NCBI GenBank assembly: GCA_021151825.1
Contig: JAGKWQ010000005.1
Span: forward strand, 310,001 to 374,000
Length of the DNA stretch: 64,000 bases
Origin: Cellvibrionaceae bacterium
GTDB lineage: Bacteria; Pseudomonadota; Gammaproteobacteria; Pseudomonadales; Cellvibrionaceae
Direction of reading: 5' to 3'
Shown here: positions 36,363-45,703 of the stretch, one piece after another
Layout of the letters: every line of letters starts with the position of its first letter
Position numbering within the stretch: the stretch's first letter is position 1
Program-made: the position numbers and the translations under genes
Notes under the pieces: model-generated
What the model was told of the DNA's origin: nothing
What the model saw: only the letters and a program-made list of their open reading frames with translations
Database searches by the model: none

Positions 36363-36488
36363 AAATCCCCCCCGGCCCCCTTTTTCAAAGGGGGAATCCA
36401 GTCTGTACCCAGCTCTGATCTCCTCTTTTAAAAGGCAACCAAACCTGTGCATCAGCTCCCCCTTTGAAAAAGGGGGCCGGGGGGATTT
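36363..36488. repeat. 125-base inverted-repeat element between gspF and gspG
   Basis: Two arms of about 32-33 bases (36363-36395 and 36457-36488) are inverted copies differing by one C. Each arm holds its own hairpin (CCCCCTTT-TTC-AAAGGGGG). They flank about 60 unrelated bases. This resembles a paired REP/BIME or small MITE-like element. It begins one base after the gspF stop codon and lies inside the operon, so it may attenuate read-through or stabilise transcripts. Confidence 0.85.
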
Positions 36489-37679
36489 CTAAATCGCCAC
36501 ATCATTAACACTGGTGATAGCCTGGATTAACCCGAGGATAATCACCCCCACCGCAATACCGATAAATACAATCGCCAGTGGTTCAATTAATAACAACAGC
36601 CGTTTCATCCGGTTTTTGCCGGAGTTTTCATAAATCTTTGCCACCGCTTGCAGCATCTCCGCGAGGCGACCGGTTTTTTCGCCGGCGCGGATGAGGTTGT
36701 AGGCGGTGGCATTGAGAATCTGGTTATCTTGCAGCGCCTTGGACAAGCTGCCGCCGGATTGCACCGCATTCAATGCCGATAACAAGGCTTTGCTACGGCG
36801 CGAATTTTTTACACTGGAACGAGCGAGATCCAGCGCACGGGTCAGCTCAATATGACTGGCCAACATCGCACTCATTACCGAGGACCACCGGGCGATATCC
36901 GATTCCGCCAACCAGCGGCCAAACACCGGCATGCCCGCCAGCTTGTCCAGCAACGCCTGGCGCACTTCGGGCTTGGCGAATTGCATCCCCAGCATCACTC
37001 CCACAATCACCACGACGGCAGCAACCCAGTAGAAATTCTCGTTGAGCCACAGGCCGGTAGAAAGCACTGCCGTGGCGAGCATGGGTAGCTCTTGTTTGCC
37101 ATCCATTAAATTGGCGAACTTTGGGACTACAAAAATAAAAATAAGTGCCACAGCACTGATACCCGTTAGTACCAGCACGGCTGGATAAATCAACGCATTG
37201 CGCAGCTCGTTGACCACCGACAGATCGTATTCCATCTGCTCTACACCGCGACGCATGGTTTGGCCCAATTGGCCCGAGGCCTCGCCCGCTTCCACTAATT
37301 GGATGAAATAGGCGGGCAATGTTAATTCCGCCGCCCGCAAAGCCTGACCAAAACTGGACCCACGCTGCAATTGCTCCGAGGCCGAGCGATAAAATTTGCG
37401 CAATTGTGGATGAGAATCAGCGTCTTGCAATGACTGCAAGGATTCAGCAATAGAAACACCGGATTCAAGCATCGTCGTCAACTCGAACAGCGAAACCGTA
37501 ATTTCTTCGCGGCTGAGTTTTTTGCGGATGTTTCCCGATGATTCCTCGTGTGGGGCGATACTCAACGGCTGCAAATTTTTCTCGCGAATCAGGCGCGATG
37601 CTTCACGCTCATCGGATGCTTCGATAACGCCGCTAATTACCGATTGATTCTGGTCGAGCGCCTTGTAGCTAAATTGCAT
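36489..37679 (-). CDS. gspF: Type II secretion platform protein GspF
   Basis: 396 residues, polytopic inner-membrane platform protein with the two repeated GspF domains (LSREEITVSLFELTTMLESG and the second copy at VFGRWLAESDIARWSSVMS) and three membrane segments. It anchors GspE and the pseudopilus. The C-terminus ends directly before the inverted-repeat element. Family length is about 400, so it is complete. Forty-five bases separate it from gspE. Confidence 0.95.
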   Translation of the reverse strand: MQFSYKALDQNQSVISGVIEASDEREASRLIREKNLQPLSIAPHEESSGNIRKKLSREEITVSLFELTTMLESGVSIAESLQSLQDADSHPQLRKFYRSASEQLQRGSSFGQALRAAELTLPAYFIQLVEAGEASGQLGQTMRRGVEQMEYDLSVVNELRNALIYPAVLVLTGISAVALIFIFVVPKFANLMDGKQELPMLATAVLSTGLWLNENFYWVAAVVVIVGVMLGMQFAKPEVRQALLDKLAGMPVFGRWLAESDIARWSSVMSAMLASHIELTRALDLARSSVKNSRRSKALLSALNAVQSGGSLSKALQDNQILNATAYNLIRAGEKTGRLAEMLQAVAKIYENSGKNRMKRLLLLIEPLAIVFIGIAVGVIILGLIQAITSVNDVAI

Positions 37680-37724
37680 TGGCAGCCCCGCTATTGCTTA
37701 TCATGACACTGTTTTTCATCATGA

Positions 37725-39461
37725 TTAGTCCGCATCAATATTGGTTGCACGCATGACTTCTTCCACCGTGGTCTGGCCACGCGCGGCTTTGATCAGCCCA
37801 TCCTGATACATTGACCTGTGTCCCTGACGGCGCGCCAGCTTGCGCATTTCGGTCACGGGCGTGTTCGCGATAATCATGTCGTGCAATTCCGGCGAAATGG
37901 GTACGATTTCGTAAACTCCCATACGCCCTGAATAACCGGTGTGATTACAGGCGGCACAGCCCACCGCTTCTACCCAGGCCGGGGTAAAGTCGCGCTTCAA
38001 ATTGGCAAATTCAGTGTTGATGGACTCAGGAACATGGCCGGGTTTGGCGCAATGCTTACATACTTTGCGCACCAGCCGCTGGGCCTGCACAGCTTTAATC
38101 GGTGCAGCAACCAAAAACGGTTCTACACCCATGTCGATTAAACGGGTAAATGCAGAGAGCGAATCGTTGGTGTGCAATGTCGACAACACCAGGTGGCCGG
38201 TCAGTGCCGATTGAATCGCAATTTGTGCAGTTTCCAGATCGCGAATCTCCCCCACCATGATCACATCCGGATCCTGACGCAAGAAAGCGCGCAATGCTTT
38301 GGCAAAGGTATAGCCAATTTCAGCGTGGGCCTGGACCTGGGTAATGCCAGGCAATTGATATTCGACCGGGTCTTCTACGGTAAGGATTTTACGGGTGCCA
38401 TCGGTCGCTTCCTGTAAGGCAGCATATAAGGTAGTGGACTTACCCGAACCGGTCGGACCGGTTACCAGCACAATACCATTGGCCTCTTGCATCAAGGAAC
38501 CAACCAATTGCATATGATCTTGTTCCAATCCCAGGGTGGCGAGCGATAGTTCTTTGCGATCCTTGGGCAACAGACGCATAACGATGGATTCACCGTGAAC
38601 ACCCGGCAAGGTAGAAACACGCACATCCATCTCGCGGCCATTAACGCGTGTGGTAATACGGCCATCCTGCGGCAGGCGGCGCTCGGCGATATCAATTTCA
38701 GAAATAAGTTTTACTCGCGATGCAACAGCCGGGTAACGATCAATGGGTTGCTCAAGGTGAGTTTGCAAAATCCCGTCGACGCGCAGACGTACACGAAAGA
38801 CATCTTCCTGCGGATCAAGGTGGATATCCGACGCGTTATAACCCACGGCTTTGGAAAAAATATTGTTAACCAGCTCCACCACCGGCGCCTCTTCCGCCAG
38901 TTCGCGCAACCCTTTGGTTTCGCTGCCTTCGGAGAAAAAACGCTCGGCGTTCAGCTCCTTGCGCAAATAATCGATCAGCACATCCAGGCTATGGCTGAGG
39001 ATTAACGCAGGTTTGAGAGTAAATTCAGGGTAGTGATACTGGAGCACATCACTGGCAAAGGCCGATAAGGGATCGCGTCCGGTGTAATTCAGGGTTTGCT
39101 CGTCGCTCTGCCAATAAATGATGCGATTATCAATGCACCAGTTGATATCGATACGGCCTTGCTTGATCTGGCTGAACAAACCACCGGCATCCGGCAAGTC
39201 GCGCCCCACCAGGGCGATAGGCAATTCCAGCTGCACAGCCAGAACATCCAGCAACTGCTCTTCGGCGACCGCCCCCATGCGCACCAGACCCGCACCAATA
39301 CGGCCACCGGTAGACTGCTGCAATTGCAGGGCTTTTTTAATATCGTCGAGCTGCACCAAACCGCGCTCGACGAGCATTTCACCGATAAGTTTACTCACGC
39401 CGGGAATCATCTCCGCTGGAAAATCGCTCTGGCGCTCAAGGGCGCACAAATGGCTTGGCAT
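37725..39461 (-). CDS. gspE: Type II secretion ATPase GspE
   Basis: 578 residues; hexameric ATPase that drives pseudopilus assembly. Seen: an N-terminal GspE/MshEN domain (LVERGLVQLDDIKKAL), Walker A (GPTGSGKSTTLYAAL), Asp box and Walker B (LRQDPDVIMVGEIRD), the His box (GHLVLSTLHTND), and the tetracysteine zinc site (CKHC and CAAC). First gene of the secretion operon. The start at 39461 is uncertain: an ATG at 39410 (MIPGVSK) gives a more usual N-terminus. Divergent from the GT2 gene across about 100 bases, which should hold the operon promoter. Confidence 0.95.
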   Translation of the reverse strand: MPSHLCALERQSDFPAEMIPGVSKLIGEMLVERGLVQLDDIKKALQLQQSTGGRIGAGLVRMGAVAEEQLLDVLAVQLELPIALVGRDLPDAGGLFSQIKQGRIDINWCIDNRIIYWQSDEQTLNYTGRDPLSAFASDVLQYHYPEFTLKPALILSHSLDVLIDYLRKELNAERFFSEGSETKGLRELAEEAPVVELVNNIFSKAVGYNASDIHLDPQEDVFRVRLRVDGILQTHLEQPIDRYPAVASRVKLISEIDIAERRLPQDGRITTRVNGREMDVRVSTLPGVHGESIVMRLLPKDRKELSLATLGLEQDHMQLVGSLMQEANGIVLVTGPTGSGKSTTLYAALQEATDGTRKILTVEDPVEYQLPGITQVQAHAEIGYTFAKALRAFLRQDPDVIMVGEIRDLETAQIAIQSALTGHLVLSTLHTNDSLSAFTRLIDMGVEPFLVAAPIKAVQAQRLVRKVCKHCAKPGHVPESINTEFANLKRDFTPAWVEAVGCAACNHTGYSGRMGVYEIVPISPELHDMIIANTPVTEMRKLARRQGHRSMYQDGLIKAARGQTTVEEVMRATNIDAD

Positions 39462-39563
39462 ACTACTGCAAATTGGTGAACTTGCCCATGGAATGCGCCT
39501 GGTTGATGCAGCTCGCGCCTACATCCGTTATGCTCGCGACCAGATTTTACTGCGGATTTTTCA

Positions 39564-40448
39564 GTGACCACTTCTTCTCCTATCGCAACCATCATCGTCA
39601 ACTACAACGCCGGGCCAGTGTTGGTGGAAAGCATCAGCGCAGTTATCGACCAAACCAGCGAAGTGATTCTGGTGGATAACGCGTCGCATGATCAAAGCCT
39701 GGCGCAGGTAGAAGCAAAGTTTATCGGGGACTCACGTCTGCGGATTATCCGCAATAGCACTAACCTGGGCTTCGCTGCCGCCTGCAATATAGGCGCACGT
39801 GCAGCCAGCCAACCGTTTTTGTTTTTCCTGAACCCGGATTGCATTTGCGCGCCGGACAGCTTGACCCGCCTTTATCATATATTGCTGCAAAACCCGAAAG
39901 CTGGCATGGCGGGCGGATTATTGTTGAATCCGGATGGTACCGAACAAGCCGGCGGACGCCGCCTGACTCCCACACCTGGTCGTACGCTGGTGCGCAGCTT
40001 TGGTTTACAGCGCCTGGCTACACGCTGGCCAGATTTACTCGTGGACTTCAACCTGCATCAACAACCTTTGCCGCCGGCACCGATTTCCGTCGAAGCTATT
40101 TCCGGAGCCTGTATGTTGGTAAAACCGGAAGCACTCGCACAAATCGGCTTATGGGATGAAGGCTATTTCCTCCATTGCGAAGACCTGGACTGGTGTCTGC
40201 GTTTTACCCGCGCTGGCTGGGATATTCTATTTGTCCCCGACGCCCCCTTTAGCCACGCCCAGGGCACCTGCAGCAAAAGTCGCCCGCTGTTTGTGGAGTG
40301 GCATAAACACAAAGGTATGAGCAGGTTTTACCGCAAGTTTTTTCGCAAGGATTATCCGCTCCCCCTACTGTGGTTGGTGCTAGCCGCTATCTGGGTGAGA
40401 TTCGGAGCAATTTGTGCACTGCAATCATTAAAATCGACACGTTGGTAA
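39564..40448 (+). CDS. Family 2 glycosyltransferase (rhamnosyltransferase-like, WbbL type)
   Basis: 294 residues. GT2 motifs: ATIIVNYNAGPVL at the N-terminus, VILVDNASHDQSL, NLGFAAACNIGARAA, FFLNPDCICAPDSL with the DxD-like pair, and HCEDLDWCLRFTRAGWD. A hydrophobic C-terminal segment may attach it to the membrane. It resembles rhamnosyltransferases of the WbbL/RfbF group. The GTG start is taken because no suitable ATG is in frame. It stands alone next to the secretion operon, not in the main glycan locus. Confidence 0.83.
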   Translation: MTTSSPIATIIVNYNAGPVLVESISAVIDQTSEVILVDNASHDQSLAQVEAKFIGDSRLRIIRNSTNLGFAAACNIGARAASQPFLFFLNPDCICAPDSLTRLYHILLQNPKAGMAGGLLLNPDGTEQAGGRRLTPTPGRTLVRSFGLQRLATRWPDLLVDFNLHQQPLPPAPISVEAISGACMLVKPEALAQIGLWDEGYFLHCEDLDWCLRFTRAGWDILFVPDAPFSHAQGTCSKSRPLFVEWHKHKGMSRFYRKFFRKDYPLPLLWLVLAAIWVRFGAICALQSLKSTRW

Positions 40449-40536
40449 TAGGCAGCAACTTCGTTATTCTATTTGTGGAAAATCTGATTTATTCGGCAAT
40501 ACTAAACACAGTTTTCCGTGAATACCGACCTCACCA

Positions 40537-41862
40537 ATGAATGATAAACACTTTAGCTCGGTGTTACTGCTAGCGATTTTTGTCACCGTGATCGCAGTTA
40601 TCGCCCAGAAATTTTTCCCCGACAAGCGCCTGACCGTATGGCCCAACACCAATTACGTCAATTACTTTTACACCACCTCCGATAATAAGGAAAACCCTCC
40701 CGCCTATTGGGTGAACCAGGAGCGCGGCTTGTGGCGATGCACGTATCCGGAAGATGATAAGAGCGAATACTTTGCTTGCAGTTTCAATATCCTCTTTGCG
40801 GAAAAACTGAATCGAGGCATAGATTTGTCTGGCTATTCACATATGAATATCAAGCTTCACTATTCCGGTAGCGCAAAAAAATTACGCATCTTTTTACGCA
40901 ATTTTGATCCCGCCTATTCAAACGTTGACGACACCAATAGCACCAAATTTCATTCAATGATTTTGTATACGCCGGACCTGAAAAAAGAACTCAGTATTAA
41001 CCTCGATGAATTTGTCGTCGCCGATTGGTGGTTGGGGCAATATGACATTCCGCGGCATTTGTCGCGCCCGGAAATGAATAATGTTTCTTCGTTCGGTATC
41101 GATTATGTAGAAGGCAAGCAACCGGGCAATCACGATATTGAAATTGAAAAAATTGAATTCGTAGGCGGCTGGATCTCGGCAGAAAACTGGTACTTATTAA
41201 TTCTTGGTAGCTGGATGCTGGGCATCTTTATGTTCGCGATTACTCGCCTGGTACAACTGCAACGCCAAACCAAATACGATGTGCAAATTATTAACCAGCT
41301 CAATTCCACTAATGAACAATTGCAGCAAGAAAAAGATAAATTCCGCCGTCTGTCCACCGTTGATCCGTTAACCCAGGCGTACAATCGCTTTGGTATTGAT
41401 CAGATAGTATCGATGATTTGCAATATAGAAAAACAGCAAGATCAGGATGTACCTATTTTTGCATTAATCATTATCGATATAGATCACTTCAAACGCATTA
41501 ATGACCGTCGCGGTCACGATACCGGCGACCGGGTTTTGCAAATGATTTCCGCCATTATTGCCAAAGGAATTCGCACCCAGGATTTTCTCGGACGTTGGGG
41601 TGGCGAAGAATTTATTGTGATACTGCCCAATACGCGTAAAGAGTTTGCCATCGCATTGGCAGAGAAACTGCGTTTTATGATTGATGACACCGAATTTGAA
41701 CCCGGCAACCCGCTTGCCGTTACCGCTAGTTTTGGTGTGAGCGACAAACGCGAAGAAGAAGATTTTGCCACCACCTTCAAGCGCGCCGATATCGCACTTT
41801 ATACAGCCAAAGCCCAAGGCAGGAATTGCAGCGTTATTGCGGAAGATGAATTAACCAATTAA
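40537..41862 (+). CDS. Membrane diguanylate cyclase with a periplasmic sensor domain
   Basis: 441 residues. Two membrane helices (about 8-24 and 212-235) enclose a periplasmic domain of some 185 residues. A short coiled coil leads to a GGDEF domain with active-site GGEEF (GRWGGEEFIVILP) and an intact inhibitory I-site (RTQD five residues upstream). It should make c-di-GMP and be feedback-inhibited. The periplasmic part (LSGYSHMNIKLHYSGSAKK, and FGIDYVEG near its end) has the strand pattern of galactose-binding/CBM11-like jelly rolls, suggesting sugar sensing; that is inference. The stop codon lies inside an 8-base tandem repeat, so the C-terminus depends on repeat number. Confidence 0.9.
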   Translation: MNDKHFSSVLLLAIFVTVIAVIAQKFFPDKRLTVWPNTNYVNYFYTTSDNKENPPAYWVNQERGLWRCTYPEDDKSEYFACSFNILFAEKLNRGIDLSGYSHMNIKLHYSGSAKKLRIFLRNFDPAYSNVDDTNSTKFHSMILYTPDLKKELSINLDEFVVADWWLGQYDIPRHLSRPEMNNVSSFGIDYVEGKQPGNHDIEIEKIEFVGGWISAENWYLLILGSWMLGIFMFAITRLVQLQRQTKYDVQIINQLNSTNEQLQQEKDKFRRLSTVDPLTQAYNRFGIDQIVSMICNIEKQQDQDVPIFALIIIDIDHFKRINDRRGHDTGDRVLQMISAIIAKGIRTQDFLGRWGGEEFIVILPNTRKEFAIALAEKLRFMIDDTEFEPGNPLAVTASFGVSDKREEEDFATTFKRADIALYTAKAQGRNCSVIAEDELTN

Positions 41863-41904
41863 CCAATTAACCAATTAACCAATTAACCAATTAACCAATT
41901 AACC
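41849..41904 (+). repeat. Seven tandem copies of an 8-base repeat across the cyclase stop
   Basis: The unit AATTAACC is repeated seven times without interruption, starting in the last codons of the diguanylate cyclase. The stop TAA is at 41860-41862, in the second unit. Because the unit is not a multiple of three, copy-number changes shift frame, but every frame meets a stop inside the array. Confidence 0.97.
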
Positions 41905-41921
41905 AGAATTATTCTTTCAAT

Positions 41922-41952
41922 AAAAAAGCCCGCTAAAGCGCGGGCTTTTTTA
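41922..41952 (+). terminator. Bidirectional terminator between the cyclase and fadE
   Basis: AGCCCGC pairs with GCGGGCT, flanked by A6 on the left and T6 on the right, giving a stem of about 13 base pairs. It lies between convergent genes and can serve both strands. Confidence 0.93.
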
Positions 41953-41975
41953 TTTTTTAATACCCAAACATATAA

Positions 41976-44393
41976 TTACAACTTATCAAATGCATCCGTT
42001 AACAAGCAATCGAAGCGACGCGCATCATACTCCACAACGCGAGCTACATCGTGCGGCTGGATAATATTTTTCGCCGCTGCATCTTTTGCCAGCTCTTCTG
42101 TCGTCGCACCGGAAATCTTGCCGGTGTTTTTGGCTTTCAGGAATGCATGCCATACCGGGCCCAGTGACAACAACAATTGATAGGTGCTCTCTACACGGCC
42201 TGCGGCATCTTCCGGATCATGGCTGATGTACAGATATTGCGCCAGCATTTGCCGTACCGGATTTTCTTCCATAATCAAATCACCCAATTCACGAATTAAA
42301 TTGTCATTGGGTTTATTGAGAATTTTTCCACACGGCATGGTGAGGAAGCGGATTAATTTGGCGATCCATTGTTGCGGGAAGTTATCGGCAAAATCGCGCA
42401 ACGCTTCCTGCGCAATAAACAACGAGCGTGTTAACGCGTATTCAGCGTGGGCATCTTCAGCGCGAGTACGAGTATGTGCCGAATGGAATTTTAAAATTGA
42501 ACTCGCAATAAATAACTGGCTGTGCACATCACCCAAACGCGCGGATAAAAGTTCGCGGCGTTTTAAGTTACCGCCCAAAATACCCAGAGCAATATCGGAC
42601 ATGGATGCCAAAGACGCACTCAACAAATTAATGCGCTGATACCAACGGGTACTGAAATCATCCGCATTGGCAGGTACGCTACTGAAGCGTCCACCCAGGA
42701 AGCCCAGCAGTTTGGTACGCAGCATATTGTTGAAAATATGGCCGAGGTGGCTGGTGAAAAGTTTGTCGAATTTACGCAAACCTTCATTACCATCTTCCAG
42801 CTGCATTGCTTGCATTTCTTCAAACAGGAATGGATGACAACGCATTGCGCCTTGACCAAAAATCATCAAAGAACGCGTCAAAATATTTGCGCCTTCCACG
42901 GTGATAGCAACCGGAACGGAATGATAAGAAGCTACCAGGAAATTGCGTGGACCTTTTTGAATGGCGCGGCCACCCACTACATCCATTGAATGCTCAACTG
43001 ATTTGCGCATCAATTCAGTCGCGTGATATTTCGCCATGGCAGTCATCACCGAAGGCGCACCGGTTTCCAAACCTTTGGTTACAAACTGACGCATGGCTTC
43101 CAACGCATACCCGCTGGCCGCAATTTCCGCTGTCGCTTCTTGCACACCTTCAAACTTGCCTACTTCCATATTGAACTGGCGACGGATGCGCGCGTAAGCA
43201 CCCACCATGCGATAGTTCATTTCACCACTGGCCGTAGAAAGCGATGGCAGGGATACACCGCGACCTGCACCCAGACATTCGATCAGCATGCGCCAGCCCT
43301 TACCAGCCATCGCAGCGCCACCAATGATCCAATCCAGCGGGATAAATACATCGGTACCAAAAATCGGCCCGTTCATAAATGGTGAGCCGGGGTTGTGGCG
43401 CTGACCTATTTCTACACCGGGGTGCTTGGCTGGAATCAGCGCACAGGTAATACCGTATTCTTTTTTAGACGGATCGCCCAATAGACCTTCCGGATCGTGG
43501 AGTTTGAACGCCAGGCCGACTACCGTCGCCACTGGCGCCAGGGTAATCCAGCGTTTGCTGAAGGTCAGTTTCAGGCCGACAACTTCCTGGCCTTCGTGGA
43601 TACCTTTGCAGACGATACCGGTATCGGGAATAGAACCTGCATCAGAGCCAGCTTCAGGGCCGGTCAAACCAAAGCAGGGAATTTCAGCACCGATTGCCAA
43701 ACCCGGCAACCAGCGCTGACGCTGTTCTTCAGTACCGTATTTCACTAGTAACTCGCCTGGGCCGAGGGAGTTGGGCACCATCGCAGTCACCGCTGCAGTA
43801 CCGGAACGGCTAGCGATTTTGCTCATAATGCGGCTTTGCGCATGGGGGCTGAAATCCAGACCGCCGTATTCTTTAGGGATGATAAGACCGAAGAATTTCT
43901 TATCTTTCAGATACTGCCAGGCCTCGGGCGGCAGATCTTTCAAATCGTTCTGGATTTTCCATTCGTCGAGCAATGAACACAGCTCGCTAACTTCGTTATC
44001 CAGAAACGATTGTTCTTCGGCGGTGAGTTGCGGCAGGCTGATTTGCGCGAACTCATTCCAGTCGGGTTTGCCGCTGAACAGTTGTTTTTCCCACCAGGTA
44101 GTACCGGCTTCCAGCGCATCACGCTCGGTAGCACTGATCGGCGGCATGGACTTTTTCAGCGCGCCAAATACCGGCTTGGTCAACACCGCGCGGCGAATAG
44201 GAGCAACATTCAGCACCGCCAAAATCAATACCAATGGCACCAGCAACCAGGGTGAATAGAGCGCAGGCGTAACGGCTCCCAACACTAACCAGGCAATCAA
44301 CACAATGGCGGAAGCAGCGCCCAGCGCCACTTGCCGATATACCAGCACAGCCACGAGGACCCAAATCGCCAGTAAAGAAAGGAGTAACATCAT
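41976..44393 (-). CDS. fadE: Acyl-CoA dehydrogenase FadE
   Basis: 805 residues, the long gammaproteobacterial form (E. coli FadE about 814). Two or three hydrophobic segments open the protein, then the acyl-CoA dehydrogenase domains (about 80-520; FGLTGPEAGSDAGSIPDTG, ECLGAGRGVSLPSL, VVGGRAIQKGPRNF), then the DUF1974-type C-terminus. It oxidises acyl-CoA to trans-2-enoyl-CoA in beta-oxidation, with FAD. The start is the first of two adjacent ATGs. No clear FadR or PsrA site was seen in the 146-base upstream gap. Confidence 0.95.
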   Translation of the reverse strand: MMLLLSLLAIWVLVAVLVYRQVALGAASAIVLIAWLVLGAVTPALYSPWLLVPLVLILAVLNVAPIRRAVLTKPVFGALKKSMPPISATERDALEAGTTWWEKQLFSGKPDWNEFAQISLPQLTAEEQSFLDNEVSELCSLLDEWKIQNDLKDLPPEAWQYLKDKKFFGLIIPKEYGGLDFSPHAQSRIMSKIASRSGTAAVTAMVPNSLGPGELLVKYGTEEQRQRWLPGLAIGAEIPCFGLTGPEAGSDAGSIPDTGIVCKGIHEGQEVVGLKLTFSKRWITLAPVATVVGLAFKLHDPEGLLGDPSKKEYGITCALIPAKHPGVEIGQRHNPGSPFMNGPIFGTDVFIPLDWIIGGAAMAGKGWRMLIECLGAGRGVSLPSLSTASGEMNYRMVGAYARIRRQFNMEVGKFEGVQEATAEIAASGYALEAMRQFVTKGLETGAPSVMTAMAKYHATELMRKSVEHSMDVVGGRAIQKGPRNFLVASYHSVPVAITVEGANILTRSLMIFGQGAMRCHPFLFEEMQAMQLEDGNEGLRKFDKLFTSHLGHIFNNMLRTKLLGFLGGRFSSVPANADDFSTRWYQRINLLSASLASMSDIALGILGGNLKRRELLSARLGDVHSQLFIASSILKFHSAHTRTRAEDAHAEYALTRSLFIAQEALRDFADNFPQQWIAKLIRFLTMPCGKILNKPNDNLIRELGDLIMEENPVRQMLAQYLYISHDPEDAAGRVESTYQLLLSLGPVWHAFLKAKNTGKISGATTEELAKDAAAKNIIQPHDVARVVEYDARRFDCLLTDAFDKL

Positions 44394-44539
44394 ATTATTT
44401 GACCCCTGAAAAGGTATTTGTAGTTGTGAGTTTTCCGGTGCGAACTCTACCCTTAACCTTAGACCAATACCGTTAAGTTGGTGATATTTCCTGTATCAGT
44501 CTGGTGCTTTTCAGCGGTTTAGGTACCGGAATTGTGCAT

Positions 44540-45634
44540 TTATCCAGCAGGTTTTTCTGCCGCACCAATACGCGTCGACATTAGCATTGCTTCCAATTCC
44601 TCGACGACTAACTCGCGATCATCAATTAACTCAATGCGACTATCGGACAGATCAAGCTCACTATCTATGGGCAGTTGGTTCACACTCAAGACACCCTGCT
44701 CCGCATTAAACATAAACACGCCCTGATCAGTATTCAGTACCGCTTTGGCGCGCACCAGTTGCAAACCGCTTAACCAACCAAAGACTTGATTAAAGTCAAA
44801 ACGGATCTGCGGCTGAAACATCCAGCCACAAGAATAAAAACCTTGTCCCGCATTTTCACGGCGCAAAAATTCCTGATCTTCGGGCAGGCTAACTGCAGCG
44901 TTGTATAACTCGCGCTGGGGCTGCAAACGATTATTGCGCCCCGCGGCCTGAAGTTGAGCAGCATGATGTTGCGGGTGGGCAAGTTGATGCCCTGCGCGCG
45001 GATAATCCAGCCACGTCAGGTGCAATTGCCCCTGACTAACCGTAAACGCCGCTTTGGGGGGCTGGAATTGTGCAACCAGACCATCAAACCTGGCACGATC
45101 CTCCGGCGCTGCTACATCACTTTTATTCGCGACCAACACATCGGCCACGGCGATTTGATCATTAAAATTGGCATTAGTGCGATAGCGTTCATCACCGAGT
45201 TTGCGCGGATCAACCAACGTGATGGTCGCGCGTAAATCCAGTACGGAATCGTAATAGTCGCCGGTTAGCGTATTGATGATTTCTTCGGGATGACCAAGGC
45301 CAGTGGGCTCAATCAAAATGCGATCCGGTTTGGTTTTGGCGATGAGCATATTCAGGGCCATTTTCATCGGCAGCCCTGCGACGCAACAAATGCAGCCGCC
45401 TGGTACTTCGCGTATGTGGGCATTTACATCTTTCAACAGCGCGCCATCAATACCGATTTCCCCAAACTCATTCACGAGCACCGACCAAACTTCATCGGCA
45501 GGTTTAATCGCCAGCAAATGACGAATGGCTGTGGTTTTGCCCACGCCTAAAAAGCCGGTGATGATGTTGGTGGGAATTAATGGGCGTCCGGCAGAACTGC
45601 CGGACGCGGAGCTAGGGGTAAGCGGGTGACTCAT
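44540..45634 (-). CDS. COG0523 (CobW/YjiA-like) GTPase
   Basis: 364 residues of the G3E GTPase family that delivers or handles metals. Seen: Walker A (GFLGVGKTTAIRHLL), the CxCC metal motif (PGGCICCVAG), Walker-B-like RILIEPTGLGHPEE, and the guanine site ANKSD. The C-terminal CobW_C-type domain is recognisable near QGVFMFNAEQG. The subfamily cannot be named, and no metal-responsive operator was seen. It is one of two COG0523 genes within 3 kb, separated by a small secreted protein. Confidence 0.85.
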   Translation of the reverse strand: MSHPLTPSSASGSSAGRPLIPTNIITGFLGVGKTTAIRHLLAIKPADEVWSVLVNEFGEIGIDGALLKDVNAHIREVPGGCICCVAGLPMKMALNMLIAKTKPDRILIEPTGLGHPEEIINTLTGDYYDSVLDLRATITLVDPRKLGDERYRTNANFNDQIAVADVLVANKSDVAAPEDRARFDGLVAQFQPPKAAFTVSQGQLHLTWLDYPRAGHQLAHPQHHAAQLQAAGRNNRLQPQRELYNAAVSLPEDQEFLRRENAGQGFYSCGWMFQPQIRFDFNQVFGWLSGLQLVRAKAVLNTDQGVFMFNAEQGVLSVNQLPIDSELDLSDSRIELIDDRELVVEELEAMLMSTRIGAAEKPAG

Positions 45635-45703
45635 AACGCTGGCCTTAATAAACAGAAGCTACGCATTCTACACAGCCACTGCCGCCAGCCAAACCCGGGG
45701 GGA

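Noticed and set aside
36757..39600. Several overlapping plus-strand open frames across gspF and gspE
   Set aside because: They run opposite to highly conserved secretion genes and show no domains or ribosome-binding sites.
41849..41904. Possible CRISPR or phage-like repeat array
   Set aside because: Units are 8 bases, contiguous and without spacers; it is a simple tandem repeat. No cas genes occur in the window.
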